A DNA stretch of 64,000 nt, taken from Gymnorhina tibicen (taxonomy: Eukaryota > Chordata > Aves > Passeriformes > Artamidae). The stretch covers positions 1,074,690 through 1,138,689 of the forward strand of contig VXAZ01000995.1 of NCBI GenBank assembly GCA_013399875.1, read 5' to 3'. How positions within the stretch are numbered: the first letter of the stretch is position 1; each line of letters begins with the position of its first letter. Below are positions 26,991-36,574 of this stretch, one piece after another. The position numbers and the translations under genes are program-made. The notes beneath the pieces were generated by a model. It saw only the letters and a list, made by a program, of their open reading frames with translations, had not been told where the DNA came from and did no database searches.

Positions 26991-27999
26991 TGTTTATGTG
27001 ATTTATATGAAACAGCCATTGGATAAAATACTTAAATAGTTATTAGAACATGGATGGCAGCCTGGGTCTGTGCCCTTCCCTTCCAGGTGAGGGCCCCAAA
27101 CTGCCAGTCATGCTCGGTCTTGCTATCTCCCTATCTCTTTCTAATGAATCTGCAATTATTTGATGCAAACTGGAACAGCTTCCACCTCAAAGATGGGGAG
27201 AGCACCTCCCCCTTTCCCCTGTTTTTAGTGAGGAGGGTTCAAAGGCTCTGAGGCAGAGCAGGAAATCCCTCTAAAATCTCCTGGTCCCAAGCTGTGGGTT
27301 CACGTGGGACTGGTGGCACTGCTCCTCTGGTGGATGTGTACACTCTGAGGTCACCTGGTAGACTGAGCCCCTAAGGGGCCCACACACAAAATAATACCTC
27401 ATCTGTAGATCCCCAGCCAGACAGGCAGGAATTAGGCACTGAGCTACCTGGGACTGAGACACTTGGTGGCATGCCCAGACCTAGAGGCACTGGGGGATCC
27501 CTCATCCCAACATGAGAAACACTGGGGAGGTGGCAGGTAAGTGGGGGCTGGAAAGGGGCTCTCACAGGACTCAAGATCTCCCTGTCCTCACCTGAATCTA
27601 GCCCTGGGTCACCTGCCAAAGACCATCCAGGGAAGTTGGGGAGGAGCGAGCCTTGAGCAGCCGTCTCCCGAGGCACAGCCAGGCATCTCTTTGCTCTTAT
27701 GTACTCCTATGCAATTTCTCAAGGAAGAAAAAAATCTGCAGCAAGGGTGGATGAGGCAGACTGTTCATCACCCAGAAAGATCACAGCTAACAGCCACTGC
27801 CATTTCCAGTGGATATGTGTAATTAGCAACCATTCAGTAGGCAGTCCTAAATGAAAATCTCAAATAGAGCTAGTGACTTCCCAGTGGAAAGATTTAGTTA
27901 TCTTCCCAGAAAAAGAAAATATGTCTGCATGTAACCTTTTAACCCTTCTTCTCTTTCCTCCTCTTACTCTTACACTGGATAATTATTTATTTTGTAGCT

Positions 28000-28013
28000 T
28001 AATTAGCTAATTA
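28000..28013. promoter_or_regulatory. 14-bp palindrome with paired TAATTA sites
   Basis: TAATTAGCTAATTA is a perfect 14-bp palindrome holding two TAATTA homeodomain cores in inverted arrangement, followed at once by ATGCAT. A 'aattatttatttt' stretch precedes it. Dimeric homeodomain sites of this layout are known in vertebrate enhancers. That this one is bound is only a guess. Confidence 0.3.
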
Positions 28014-28166
28014 TGCATGTGTTATGATGCTTTTAAGCAGGAAGTCACTTTGTTTAGTTGTTGGTGGCATGTGGCTTTTGTTCAGCATCTGCAATGTCAG
28101 TTTATAACATAATCATCTTTATTTGCAGTGGTCTGAGGTGATGAAGTCTTTTCCCAGTGGTAATAT

Positions 28167-28210
28167 TTATCAGAGTAAAGTTTGAAAATTATCAGAGTAA
28201 AGTTTGAAAA
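28167..28210. repeat. Exact 22-bp tandem duplication
   Basis: Two identical adjacent copies of a 22-bp unit, ttatcagagtaaagtttg plus aaaa, at 28167-28188 and 28189-28210. The lack of any mismatch means it is young or polymorphic. No element explains it. Confidence 0.95.
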
Positions 28211-29505
28211 AGGGCAGTCACTAACAGGGAACCACTTCAGGTGGGTAGAGGCTAAGCGATAAATTTGCACAGGCCCACGGCTGTCTATCTGTGAGGCAAA
28301 GTTGTGCTGTTCTCCTTTAGAAGAAGATCCTTTGAGGATTTTCAGAGGGTGTGCTAAAAGGGTCTAACAAGAATTGACCAAATCTACCCAGGAGTTTCTT
28401 CCCTGGTTATCACTGTGGTTTAGAAACATAAAGGGACTTGAACTGGATCCCTATCCCATCAGCTCAACAGTAAAAGAATCTAGGTAGAACTGGTGCTTAG
28501 GAAGCAAATGCAAAGCAGGATATATTGCAGGCAGCTGAGGCAGGTTATCTCGATGCTTGCTACAGCTTCACACAACAGCACAAGTTCCACCTGCCTGCGC
28601 ACAAGCACCAGTTCCCTGTACATGCAAGCCAGGTGTGCAAGGTCATTGCAAGGTGTACAAAGTCATTAGCAGCTTCATTTCTTATCAAATGCCCAGCCAT
28701 GAAAGCAACTACAGCATGTATCAGTGGTTCACCCCACAGCTGTCCAGTTCTCTAGTTTGTCTGATTCAGAGATATCCAGCATGGTGCTCTGTGCCAGCTC
28801 CAAACCCTGACAAACGTCTTTTGTTTGCATTTGGTTGTCAGACATAATGTATGCAGCCACAGGCCTGCAGTAACATCTATTCCTCCTTCTACTGGAAAGT
28901 TGAGTAAGGCTCTTAGGCTCATTTCCCCAGTGGTAAACCCTAGCTACCTCAGTTAGGAAACTGGTCTCCCTCAATTCCTTATCTAGTCAGCTGAGCTGCT
29001 CAAGAGGACTATTCAGAGCATGTGAATTAGTTTCTCCTGAGAATTAACCTTTAAAGAGCCTCTCTCAAGCAGAAACAATACAGCTACTAGTTTACAGTAC
29101 TCAGTGCTTTAAAACCCTTTATATATTCACAGATTAATACTTTACACATTTCTATATGTTCATATATTAAGAAATAAACTTTCCTCTGAATCTATTAATT
29201 TGTCCACCATATGCTGTGCCTGCTACCTGATGAATGCAGAAAGAAAAAGTTATAGCCTTAAGTAAATCCCTTAGAAACCATAACATGTACAACAGTTCCT
29301 ACACTGGCTTTGAGACTGAAATGTTGCTCTATGTTTTTAAGCTCACTGACAGTTTTATGATTTAAAGGCATTTTTTTCTGTCTCTTTCCCACCCTCCCAT
29401 TCACGTATTCTTCACGGTGGTTCCTGTGCAACAACATTCAGTAATAACCCCTTTCCCTAAGGGATAAGGGAAGGAAATTCGACAAGTCACTGCCTCTCCC
29501 CTTTC

Positions 29506-29521
29506 TTTTTTTTTTTTTTTT
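29506..29521. repeat. Poly-T run (16 bases)
   Basis: Sixteen T, followed by 'gtttggtttgg'. Read on the minus strand it makes lysine-rich frames that are by-products of the run. Confidence 0.95.
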
Positions 29522-30080
29522 GTTTGGTTTGGATGGTCTCTGAAATGGGCTGGAATGTAAATGGAAGATATTTGGCAGGTTGACATTTGTCTGCAAAGCT
29601 AGGCACCAAGCCAGAAGCATGGAGTGGGTTTACATAAAGTGGGAGCAATAGTGCCAGAGCACTCCAATACATTCTCCCCTGAGACTCATAGGCAGCCCAC
29701 TCAATACTTCATTAAGGGTGAAATCCAGCACTATTTGAAGAGCCATAGGAAAGAGCCTATGCACCAATTAAGTTCTTGAGGCCTCTGCACTGGTCTGAAT
29801 TCCACCCAAAAGAAGAACTGTTTGCTGAGGAAAAGATGTTATTACCCAGATTACAGTCTGCTTTTGTGAAGAAGAGAGACTGTTGGCATATGGTTGGAAG
29901 CAGCACAACCCTTCTACACAATCCTTCATAGATGATTCCTTGCAGAATGTTCAATGCAAACAGACTCTTGCCCATCCATGAATAACTCTTATAAGGTGGA
30001 AGAAGAAAGCAGGGTATTTCCAGGAGGAACCCTAGAATCTGATCTTTAAACAGGAATACAGGAGTCACTTCTACACTGCT

Positions 30081-30137
30081 GGGATGTTGCAGAGCAGCCA
30101 GGGCTGGCTGTGGTGAGGTGTCTCAGAGCAACATCCC
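30081..30137. other. Nested inverted repeat (hairpin-forming)
   Basis: A perfect 10-bp inverted repeat, gggatgttgc at 30081-30090 and gcaacatccc at 30128-30137, encloses a second hairpin at 30096-30111 (cagcca, 4-base loop gggc, tggctg). The whole could fold as a stem with an inner stem-loop, in DNA or RNA. The stem is too short and its inner part too unpaired for a typical microRNA precursor. Confidence 0.6.
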
Positions 30138-30862
30138 GGAGTCTGTTTTACAAACACAGGTATTAGTTTTTCTGAATCTCTTTCTCCATGAATATAGGGT
30201 GAACACAAGGGTGACAGGCATGATACAGCATTTACTACAGATAAGAAGTGTCTGCTATCACTTCAGTCGGCTGGAATGCAGTTTTTGCAAAAGAAGAAGT
30301 TTGTCTAAGTTATTCTCTTATTTATATCTATAAGGCAGGCAGGCATGTAGTGGCTCTCTACTGCAGTAGGAAGTTAGTCTTAGATGGAGGATATCTTTCT
30401 ATTAACAAGGTCAACACCATTATTTCGTATGGGTTGCATGAACGCTCATTTGTTTGCATGCAGTGCAGGGAACACTGAATATTTTAATTTCTAAACAATG
30501 GGGTGGCACAATGTCAAAGAGACACAGAGGGACAGGGGGAGCATGGGGAATGCTTGTAAAGCCCCAGAGCCTTTTCACAGCAAACCAGTGATAATACAAG
30601 CTAATGGCTTCTGTAATATGAACCAGGATAAGGTCACTTTAAGACTAATTTTTATCTTCCGTCAGAGGGTATCTGCTCCATAAATAAATCTCTTTACATA
30701 CTGCAATAGATTGAAATGTAGGGTTGAATAGTGAATGGTAGAAATATGCTTTTTTAATTAAAAATCTCTTCACACTTACATAGATATACCAAAGAAGCTG
30801 AGGACAGGGATGGCGACTTACCAAACAATTTGTGAGTTCAACTCATCAATTGAATACTAGCC

Positions 30863-30998
30863 CCTTGATGCACATGCTTAACTTCCATTAGTGCCACTGG
30901 GAGCAACAAGACTGCACCAATGGAGAGAATCAACCTCGTATTCTTTACACAAATGCATATGCTTTCCATTGAAATTAAGGTGCTTTTAAGAATGTGCG
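30863..30998 (-). repeat. Old amniote repeat ('acatgcttaactt' type)
   Basis: The run ttgatgcacatgcttaactt (30864-30883) followed by 'agtgccactgggagcaac', and later 'tgctttccattgaaattaag' near 30960, matches a dispersed sauropsid repeat. In better copies of that family 'cacatgcttaactt' and 'cattgaagtcaatggga' recur. The orientation is assigned relative to 42365-42420. It is diverged but recognisable. Confidence 0.52.
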
Positions 30999-31398
30999 GT
31001 TAAGAAAAATACAGTCTACACAATGAAAGTGAATCAAATGTTTACATTATAGAATTGCTTTTGCTGGCTTTGACAAGGAAAATTAGCTCTGTAAAGTGCC
31101 AGTTCTAAAATGCATACTTGAATATACTCGATGAGCATAAGATCCCTGCACACCTAGGGCTAGATTGATAAAAAGCCCCTCACATATGCAATTGAGCTCA
31201 ATTTTTTTCTTCCTCTTGCAGTTGCTGTCAGGAACCTGTGAGCTGAGGTGGTAATTCCATAATTTGCAAAAGTGTCAAATGAAAGAAAATATGCTTTAGC
31301 ATGTGGGCATGGTGCATCCAGCAAGAGATGGATTTGAGAAGATAATAGAAATTATCTTGCTCCAGGCCAGCATTGTGTAGTCCTCAGTCAAGACTTTG

Positions 31399-31440
31399 GA
31401 TTTCAAGGTCAGAAAGGGCTATTTTGATAATCTAAGATAT
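31399..31440. repeat. Old repeat fragment ('atttcaaggccagaa' type)
   Basis: ggatttcaaggtcagaaagg followed by 'gctattttgataatctaag' resembles a common old sauropsid repeat edge, in which 'atttcaaggccagaagggaccattgtgatcatctag' is followed by more of a CR1-like 3' region. Several substitutions separate them. The call rests on about 40 bp. Confidence 0.48.
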
Positions 31441-32584
31441 ATTGCAGAACTGAGGTCTTTCTCAAATTAAATACTAAAAAAAAACAAAACAAAAAGTTTT
31501 CTTGGATGGAGAATTCACAGTAGTGCATCATAATTACTGTCATTATCAAAACAACAAACAAACTATTCCCTCAAGATGTGTACCATTGAAAATGAATATG
31601 TTTGGGTTTAAGCATCATATTTTATTATAACCTGGTCTACAGAACTGAAGAACTCTCAACATGAGAACAGAATGGGATTTTTTTCCCTATTATCTAGTCA
31701 GTAGCAGAGGGAGAGAGAGGACATTCCTTTAAAAGGCAGGACACCCTCGTTACATCCCAATTTTGCCCCAGCTAGAAGTAAAGGATTTGAGCTCCATTCT
31801 CACCATAAGGTACTGGGTCCACTGGGGACTGGAGTAGCATCCAGCCTGCTATCCACTGCAATTGTGTCAGCTGATAAAGCATTCCCTGGAGCAGGCTTGA
31901 AGCTTTTCTACATGGATGGTCAGGGAAGTTTGCATAAAAATCCTGGACAATGGTAGAATTGCACTCTCCATCAGCAAGTAAAGCTGAGGAGAGGAGGTGG
32001 AGTCATGAGCTCTTCAATAGTTTCAGTCCCAAGGTTATGTTTTGCAGTGATGCAGTGGCTTGTTTTCTAGGTCTGCCTACAAACACTGGCAAAAATGGTG
32101 CAAATTGCAAACAATGAGTGGGAGAAGTGTATGTACATCCTACTGTATTTTCTTCACAGGTTTTATCTGTGCCTCTTTCCTCTGTGATGTTTTGTGAAAG
32201 CTTTCTCCAAGGTGACATAACCTATTATTAGTAGTTTTATTTGTAATATATTACCTGAGAAAGTAACAAAATGGGGAGAAAAATGGTAACAAAATCTAAC
32301 AGGTCCCAAAACATCAGGAAAATGTATAATTGTTTTGAATCAGAATGCAAGTTGGGACAGAGATCTTTCAAATTTGGGTGGCTCACAGAGAAAAACAGTG
32401 ATCTGTGCCAGCTATGGAAATGCATTGCCCTCAGTGGGATTATAAAAATACGTGTAGAGAGACACAATCCATGGACGGCTTATTTAAGCAGATGGCTTCA
32501 TTTTGGGGGTGTACTGTTTGCCTAGCACATTATAACTCTAGCAAAAGAGATTTGTATCACTTTTCTTATCGAGTTATGACCTGT
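31441..32584. other. Non-coding stretch, no gene seen
   Basis: Frames are all under 90 codons and show no domain. A short phrase just before it, at 31156-31175 ('agggctagattgataaaa'), hints at another old repeat edge but is too short to call. Confidence 0.6.
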
Positions 32585-32642
32585 ATTTTCAAATGTGGGT
32601 GCTTACAGTCAGCAGTTAAATAAGTGCCCTGATTTCCAAAGC
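32585..32642. repeat. Old amniote repeat ('gtgggtgctta' type)
   Basis: tttcaaatgtgggtgcttac, then 'agcagttaaataagtgccctgatttcc', follows the order of a dispersed sauropsid repeat: 'aaattgggtgcttaaagt', 'cacctaaataagtggcctgattttc'. It is related to the edge seen at 8989. Identity is roughly three in four by eye. Confidence 0.52.
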
Positions 32643-32667
32643 CACAGAAGACATAAGGATGCCTCTT

Positions 32668-32720
32668 TGTTTTCTTTTCTGTTTGGTTTTGGTTTTTTGT
32701 TTGTTTGGGTTTTTTGTTTC
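32668..32720. repeat. T/G-rich low-complexity tract
   Basis: Runs of three to six T separated by one to three G, with no fixed period. Similar tracts recur at 46021, 47912 and 56650 in this window and are frequent in bird DNA. Confidence 0.85.
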
Positions 32721-33049
32721 GAATGCTTAAAATGTCACTCAATCCTGTAGAGATTAATGAATCATCAGGGATCTCGAACATCACTTTCTTGACCAAAACA
32801 ATCACTGGGGCTCCATGTTTAGAGGTATTATTTGAAGGAGGTGATTGGGATAAATTCACCACACAACAGTTAGATTCATGTGGTAGCAATGATCTAATAT
32901 GCAGGTGGAAAAAGGATGGTCTATATGTTCCCAAGTGCCTTTACAGAGTCCTCACTGTTTTAACTCCACTTTGATTATGTGTCCTAACTTAATTAAAAAG
33001 TCATAGAACATAGGACAAAACCCTGAGAAATAGAATCTATCAAAATTAG

Positions 33050-33121
33050 CTCAGCTTTGACCAGTAAATTGGACCAGATGACCCCCAGACATACCTTTCA
33101 ACCAATATTATTCTGTAATAT
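33050..33121 (+). mobile_element. CR1 LINE 3'-end fragment
   Basis: The stretch attggaccagatgaccccca (33068-33087), followed by 'cctttcaacc' and ending in a single 'attctgta' word, matches the 3' end of bird CR1 retrotransposons. There a 'ttggactagatgatct' block leads to 'ccttccaacc' and a short ATTCTGTG-type repeat tail. Only the last ~70 bp is recognisable and no reading frame remains. CR1 copies are usually 5'-truncated, so this is typical. It lies about 330 bp left of the LTR at 33449. Confidence 0.75.
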
Positions 33122-33448
33122 AAGAATTATATTCTTATAATTAAGTTAAACCTTATTCAGTCTGATCATGATGGTGATTTGGGGGAAGTTAGAAATGTTG
33201 ACTGAATGATGACAGCTCCTGAGACACCAAGAAACTTAGCAAACCTCAACGAGACTTTTAATTTTGTAAGGCCAAGAGAGGCAACAGAAAGGACACTCAA
33301 TCTCTCCAGATAATAATTAATAAAAAAAATTAAATAGGTCAAAACATTGATAGGTGGTGGTGGATAGGAAGAGAAGACTAGAATAGCCTTCCAAGGCATT
33401 GCAGTGGCAGCAAAACTCCTCTCAAGAGGCATAGTAAATTGATGAGGG

Positions 33449-33888
33449 TGATGTGGGTTGACCTTGGCTGGATTCCAGGTGCCCAACAAGCTGCTCTATC
33501 ACTTCCCATTCTCATCTGGAAAAGGGAGAGAAAATAAGATAGAAAAAACTCATAGACTGAGATAAGGCAGTTTAGTAAAGTAAAAGGCTGTGCTTCCACA
33601 ATCAAAGAAAAAACCTAAAGATTTTATTCTCTACTTCCCATCAGCAAGTGATGTCCAGCCACTTCCCAGGAAGCAGGGCTGCAGCATATGTATTTAGATT
33701 TCCCACTCCCAACCTACTGGCAGAGCTGGGGGTTGGAATGTTGGAGAGACAGCATTGATGCTGCTGGAGCACTCCTTAGAAGTAGCCAAAACATTGCTGT
33801 TTATCACTTTTCTAGCTACAAATGTAAAGCACAGCACTTGAGGGGTGCTATGGGGAAAAATAATTGTATCTCAGCCAGACCCAGTACA
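33449..33888 (-). mobile_element. Solo LTR of an avian endogenous retrovirus, internally deleted
   Basis: On the plus strand the element opens TGATGTGGGTTGACCTTGGC, has 'caggtgcccaacaagctgctctatcac' near 33478 and 'gagataaggcagtttag' near 33560, and closes with 'cagccagacccagtaca'. I recognise this order from a common bird LTR family lying in reverse. On the minus strand an AATAAA signal sits at 33623-33628. The ends are TG...CA. Flanking 5-mers are gaggg (33444-33448) and caggg (33889-33893), a 4-of-5 target duplication, which suits an ERVL-type element. Compared with the copies I remember, the segment that normally holds the TATA region (near 33690-33715) is shortened, so the promoter is probably lost. 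No viral gene is attached. The family name is left open. Confidence 0.82.
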
Positions 33889-33893
33889 CAGGG

Positions 33894-35422
33894 CAAAACA
33901 CACTAAGGTACGAGCTGAACTTCAAAGGTATCAGTGGTATTAGAGCCCTCAGGGTAAAACCTCACTACTGAGATGATTACCCTGGTCAGAAACCAGATTG
34001 AAAAAACTCCTGAAAAGAGAAAAGCAGTAAGGAGTAAGAAGCTCTCCACGGAAGCTCAAGAAAGTAAAGTGTGCTTCTCCACAGAAGTCTTCAGAGGTAT
34101 TTGAGCTGAGAAACACCAGCTCTGAAACACAAACCTCCACACAGGAGAAACAAGGCTGCGGGGTTCTTCTGGATGAAGATGAGTGCAATGAGAGCCTGGT
34201 GATTAGAGGGGCTCTCTTCTCTTATCCAGAAGGAACGTGGCAATTCAGATTATAAAAAAAATACAGAATCAGCATCAAAGCAGGAACCTGGGAAGAGATA
34301 TTTGCAATGTGTTCGTTGCTCCATATGGTCCCATGAATTTCAAGCTCCCTGCCACATATTTTACGCTACTTAATGTGACATCTTTCATTAATGGAAGGCC
34401 AAGTCTCATTCATTTTGCTCATGTGACTTAGCAGGAACTGTTCTATTTATTGATGCATGAAAAGTTTGGCCTAATAAATTACCAGAGAAGAAATCAACAG
34501 GTCTGCATTTTGCTTTCTGCAGCCTGCTCTAGGATTACACCAGGTCGAGAACTAAGAGTCACTAGTCACAAAGAAGGTGACTTTCACAGTCACATTCCTT
34601 CAGAAAGAAAAAAATAAAATGTTTTCCTTTGAAAAAAACCCCAACACGTGAATTCATGATATGAGTGCTAGGATTTCTACAGATTTCTGTTAAGTATTTT
34701 ACCGTTTACAATCATGAGTTCTGTTATCTCTATGTAAGTATGGTATGGGTTTTATCTCTTTTCTATAATTTTATTCCATGAAACACCAATATGGTGTTGG
34801 TGAAGGTTTTTTCAGAAAATTACATGACCATTAAAACATAACAGATCAAGTTTATACTGTTGAAAGATATGAACTCAACCTTACATTAACCTGGAGCTTT
34901 TACCAAGTCCTAGAAGTCATGGCAGGAATTACACAGATGTAACCTGACTCCTCTGTACCTAGATTTCATTAGAAACCACTTTTCATTACTAGACCAGGTC
35001 CGAGAATCACTTTTTTTTTCCAAAGATACTGAAGTCAAACCACAATAAATATTTAATCATCAGTAACAGGGTTTTTTTATTTTTTAAATAAAAATACAAT
35101 ATTCCTCCTAGTTAAAAAAGTAAGAGAGTGAGATGTTGACTAACACATATTTATGACCATTTAATATCTCCAGATCTAACAAAATAATGATAATTTTTGA
35201 AAAGCAGTATTATGCATGCTAAGTACCATCACAGATCCAGCCCATGTTGAGACAGCTGACGTCACAATTTCTATAACTAACTATATTTGAAATTTAAACT
35301 GAAAAGAATTGGCAATATTAAGCATGCAAAATCAAGGTTTAAATGTAACAGGTATAAGTCTTGGAAGCATATATTTCTTCTCCCAGCACTTCTGTAATAT
35401 TCTTAAATAAATATTTTTCTAG
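33894..35422. other. Non-coding stretch between two LTRs
   Basis: No gag, pol or env-like frame lies here, so the two flanking LTRs (opposite orientation, different families) do not bound one provirus. Frames are at most 79 codons. I recognise no further element. Confidence 0.7.
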
Positions 35423-35427
35423 GTATA
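35423..35427. repeat. 5-bp target-site duplication, left copy
   Basis: gtata directly precedes the TG start of the LTR at 35428 and is repeated exactly at 36570-36574 after its CA end. Confidence 0.9.
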
Positions 35428-36569
35428 TGTTGGGGTTTTAGGAGTTCTCCTTTTGTTTGTCTTTTTCTCTTAAACAATTTTCCCCATACATATTACTAGG
35501 GGACAAATTACTGAGTACTTAAGAGAGATAAAAGACCAGGCCACAGGGGGAGGGGTCCAGCTGCCCTCTTTTGCCTGGGTTTTTCTTGTGTAGGGGGGAG
35601 ACGCCACAAGATTTGAACTGGGAAAAAGGGGGTGGGTACAGTGGCTAGCCCTCTTTGCTCGCTGGGCGTTCGGAGCAGGGAGAGAGGCTGTAGTCGGTGT
35701 AGGGAGAACTCGTCATCGCTGTGGGGTCCTGCCTTCTGCTGCCTTCCTTCTACCATGAGTGGAGCTTGCTGGCTGGAACAGCCGCTTGCCCTGGGATCTA
35801 TTTAACACCCTACCTCACTAAAAGAGGGACCTTTTCACCATCTGCTTGGGTGCCTCAGGGTAAAACCCCAGGATCCCAAATCCGCCTTTCCCTGCCCTGC
35901 TGGAAGCTGGGCCACGGCTGCCCTGCTCCCCCCGCTGTTTCTTTGCCGCTGCTCCGAGCCTTCACTGCGCTGCAGCCCCACACCCCCTGCCTGCCCAGAC
36001 ATCCCAGGGCTCCCACTGCAGCTCGGGGTTTGATAGATCTCGCCTACGGCCCGGGATTTTGTGCTCATCCCTGCTGTTCCAGCCTGCTGTTTCCCGGGGG
36101 TCCTGCTGGCGCACCGGGATTGGCTGCCCAGGGCTTTGTGAAGCCTTTCTCCCATCCCTTCCCAGCCCGGCCCAGCCGCCATTGCCGCGTGCTCCCTGCG
36201 CTCGCCCCACAGCGCCCCCGGCAGGCACGGGGGAACCATCGCACCCGCCCTGCCCAGCGGGAGCCACCAGCGCCCCTGCCGGCCGTGAGCGCCACTGCAC
36301 CCAAGGGGAAAGGGCCCGACAGCCGAGGTGTCCCTGGGGTCTGGTGCTGTTTGTTGCTACTGCCACAGTTACTGTTGTTTGTTTGCCTTGTTTTATATAT
36401 ATATATACATACATATTAGTAAAGAACTGTTATTCCTATTCCTCATATCTTTGCCTGAAAGCCCCTTGATTTCAAAATTATAATAATTTGGAGGGAAGGG
36501 GGCTACATTTTCCATTCCAAGGGATGCTCCTGCCTTCCTTAGTAGACACCTGTCTTTCAAACCAAGACA
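35428..36569 (+). mobile_element. Solo LTR of a passerine-type endogenous retrovirus, 1,142 bp
   Basis: The element runs from TGTTGGGGTTTTAGGAG to CAAACCAAGACA-type ends (actual end 'accaagaca'), giving TG...CA termini with an imperfect inverted repeat (TGTTGGGG against TGTCTTGG). An exact 5-bp duplication, gtata, flanks it. The left part has a TATA-like box, gataaaag, at 35527-35534. The middle (about 35580-36330) is GC- and CpG-rich. A TA run at 36392-36406 is followed by an AGTAAA signal at 36418-36423. I recognise the opening and closing phrases from a zebra-finch LTR group; the 5-bp duplication fits ERVL-like elements. No internal viral sequence is present, so this is a solo LTR left by LTR-LTR recombination. 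The exact duplication suggests a fairly recent insertion. Frames of up to 232 codons inside it are by-products of GC-rich, stop-poor LTR sequence. Confidence 0.93.
35527..35534 (+). promoter_or_regulatory. TATA-like box of the LTR
   Basis: gataaaag, about 100 bp into the LTR and followed by GC-rich sequence. It is a plausible U3 promoter element. A second candidate is the TA run at 36392-36406, which lies closer to the AGTAAA signal. Which of the two sets the start of transcription cannot be decided by reading. Confidence 0.4.
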
Positions 36570-36574
36570 GTATA
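36570..36574. repeat. 5-bp target-site duplication, right copy
   Basis: gtata, identical to 35423-35427. Confidence 0.9.

Larger units (their letters stand above)
26991..29504. other. Non-coding stretch, GC-richer than its surroundings at the left end
   Basis: From about 27050 to 27700 the sequence is noticeably richer in G and C than its neighbours but stays CpG-poor, so it is not a CpG island. Frames of up to 101 codons occur on both strands without domains. An odd near-palindrome, gcccctaaggggc, lies at 27367-27379. The 28000 palindrome and 28167 duplication are listed separately. Confidence 0.55.

Noticed and set aside
27367..27379. Near-palindrome gcccctaaggggc
   Set aside because: Only a 6-bp stem with no surrounding pairing; chance is a sufficient explanation.
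31156..31175. Possible old repeat edge 'agggctagattgataaaa'
   Set aside because: Too short to separate from chance, with no second block in the expected order.
35721..36419. 232-codon open frame on the plus strand, the longest in the window, with 134- and 150-codon frames opposite
   Set aside because: All lie wholly inside the solo LTR, in GC-rich sequence with few stops. The product is Pro/Ala-rich without a domain, and both strands are open over the same interval.
33449..36569. Idea that the LTRs at 33.4 and 35.4 kb bound one provirus
   Set aside because: They are of different families and opposite orientation, and the 1.5 kb between them holds no viral-type frame, primer site or polypurine tract. 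Each has its own target duplication.
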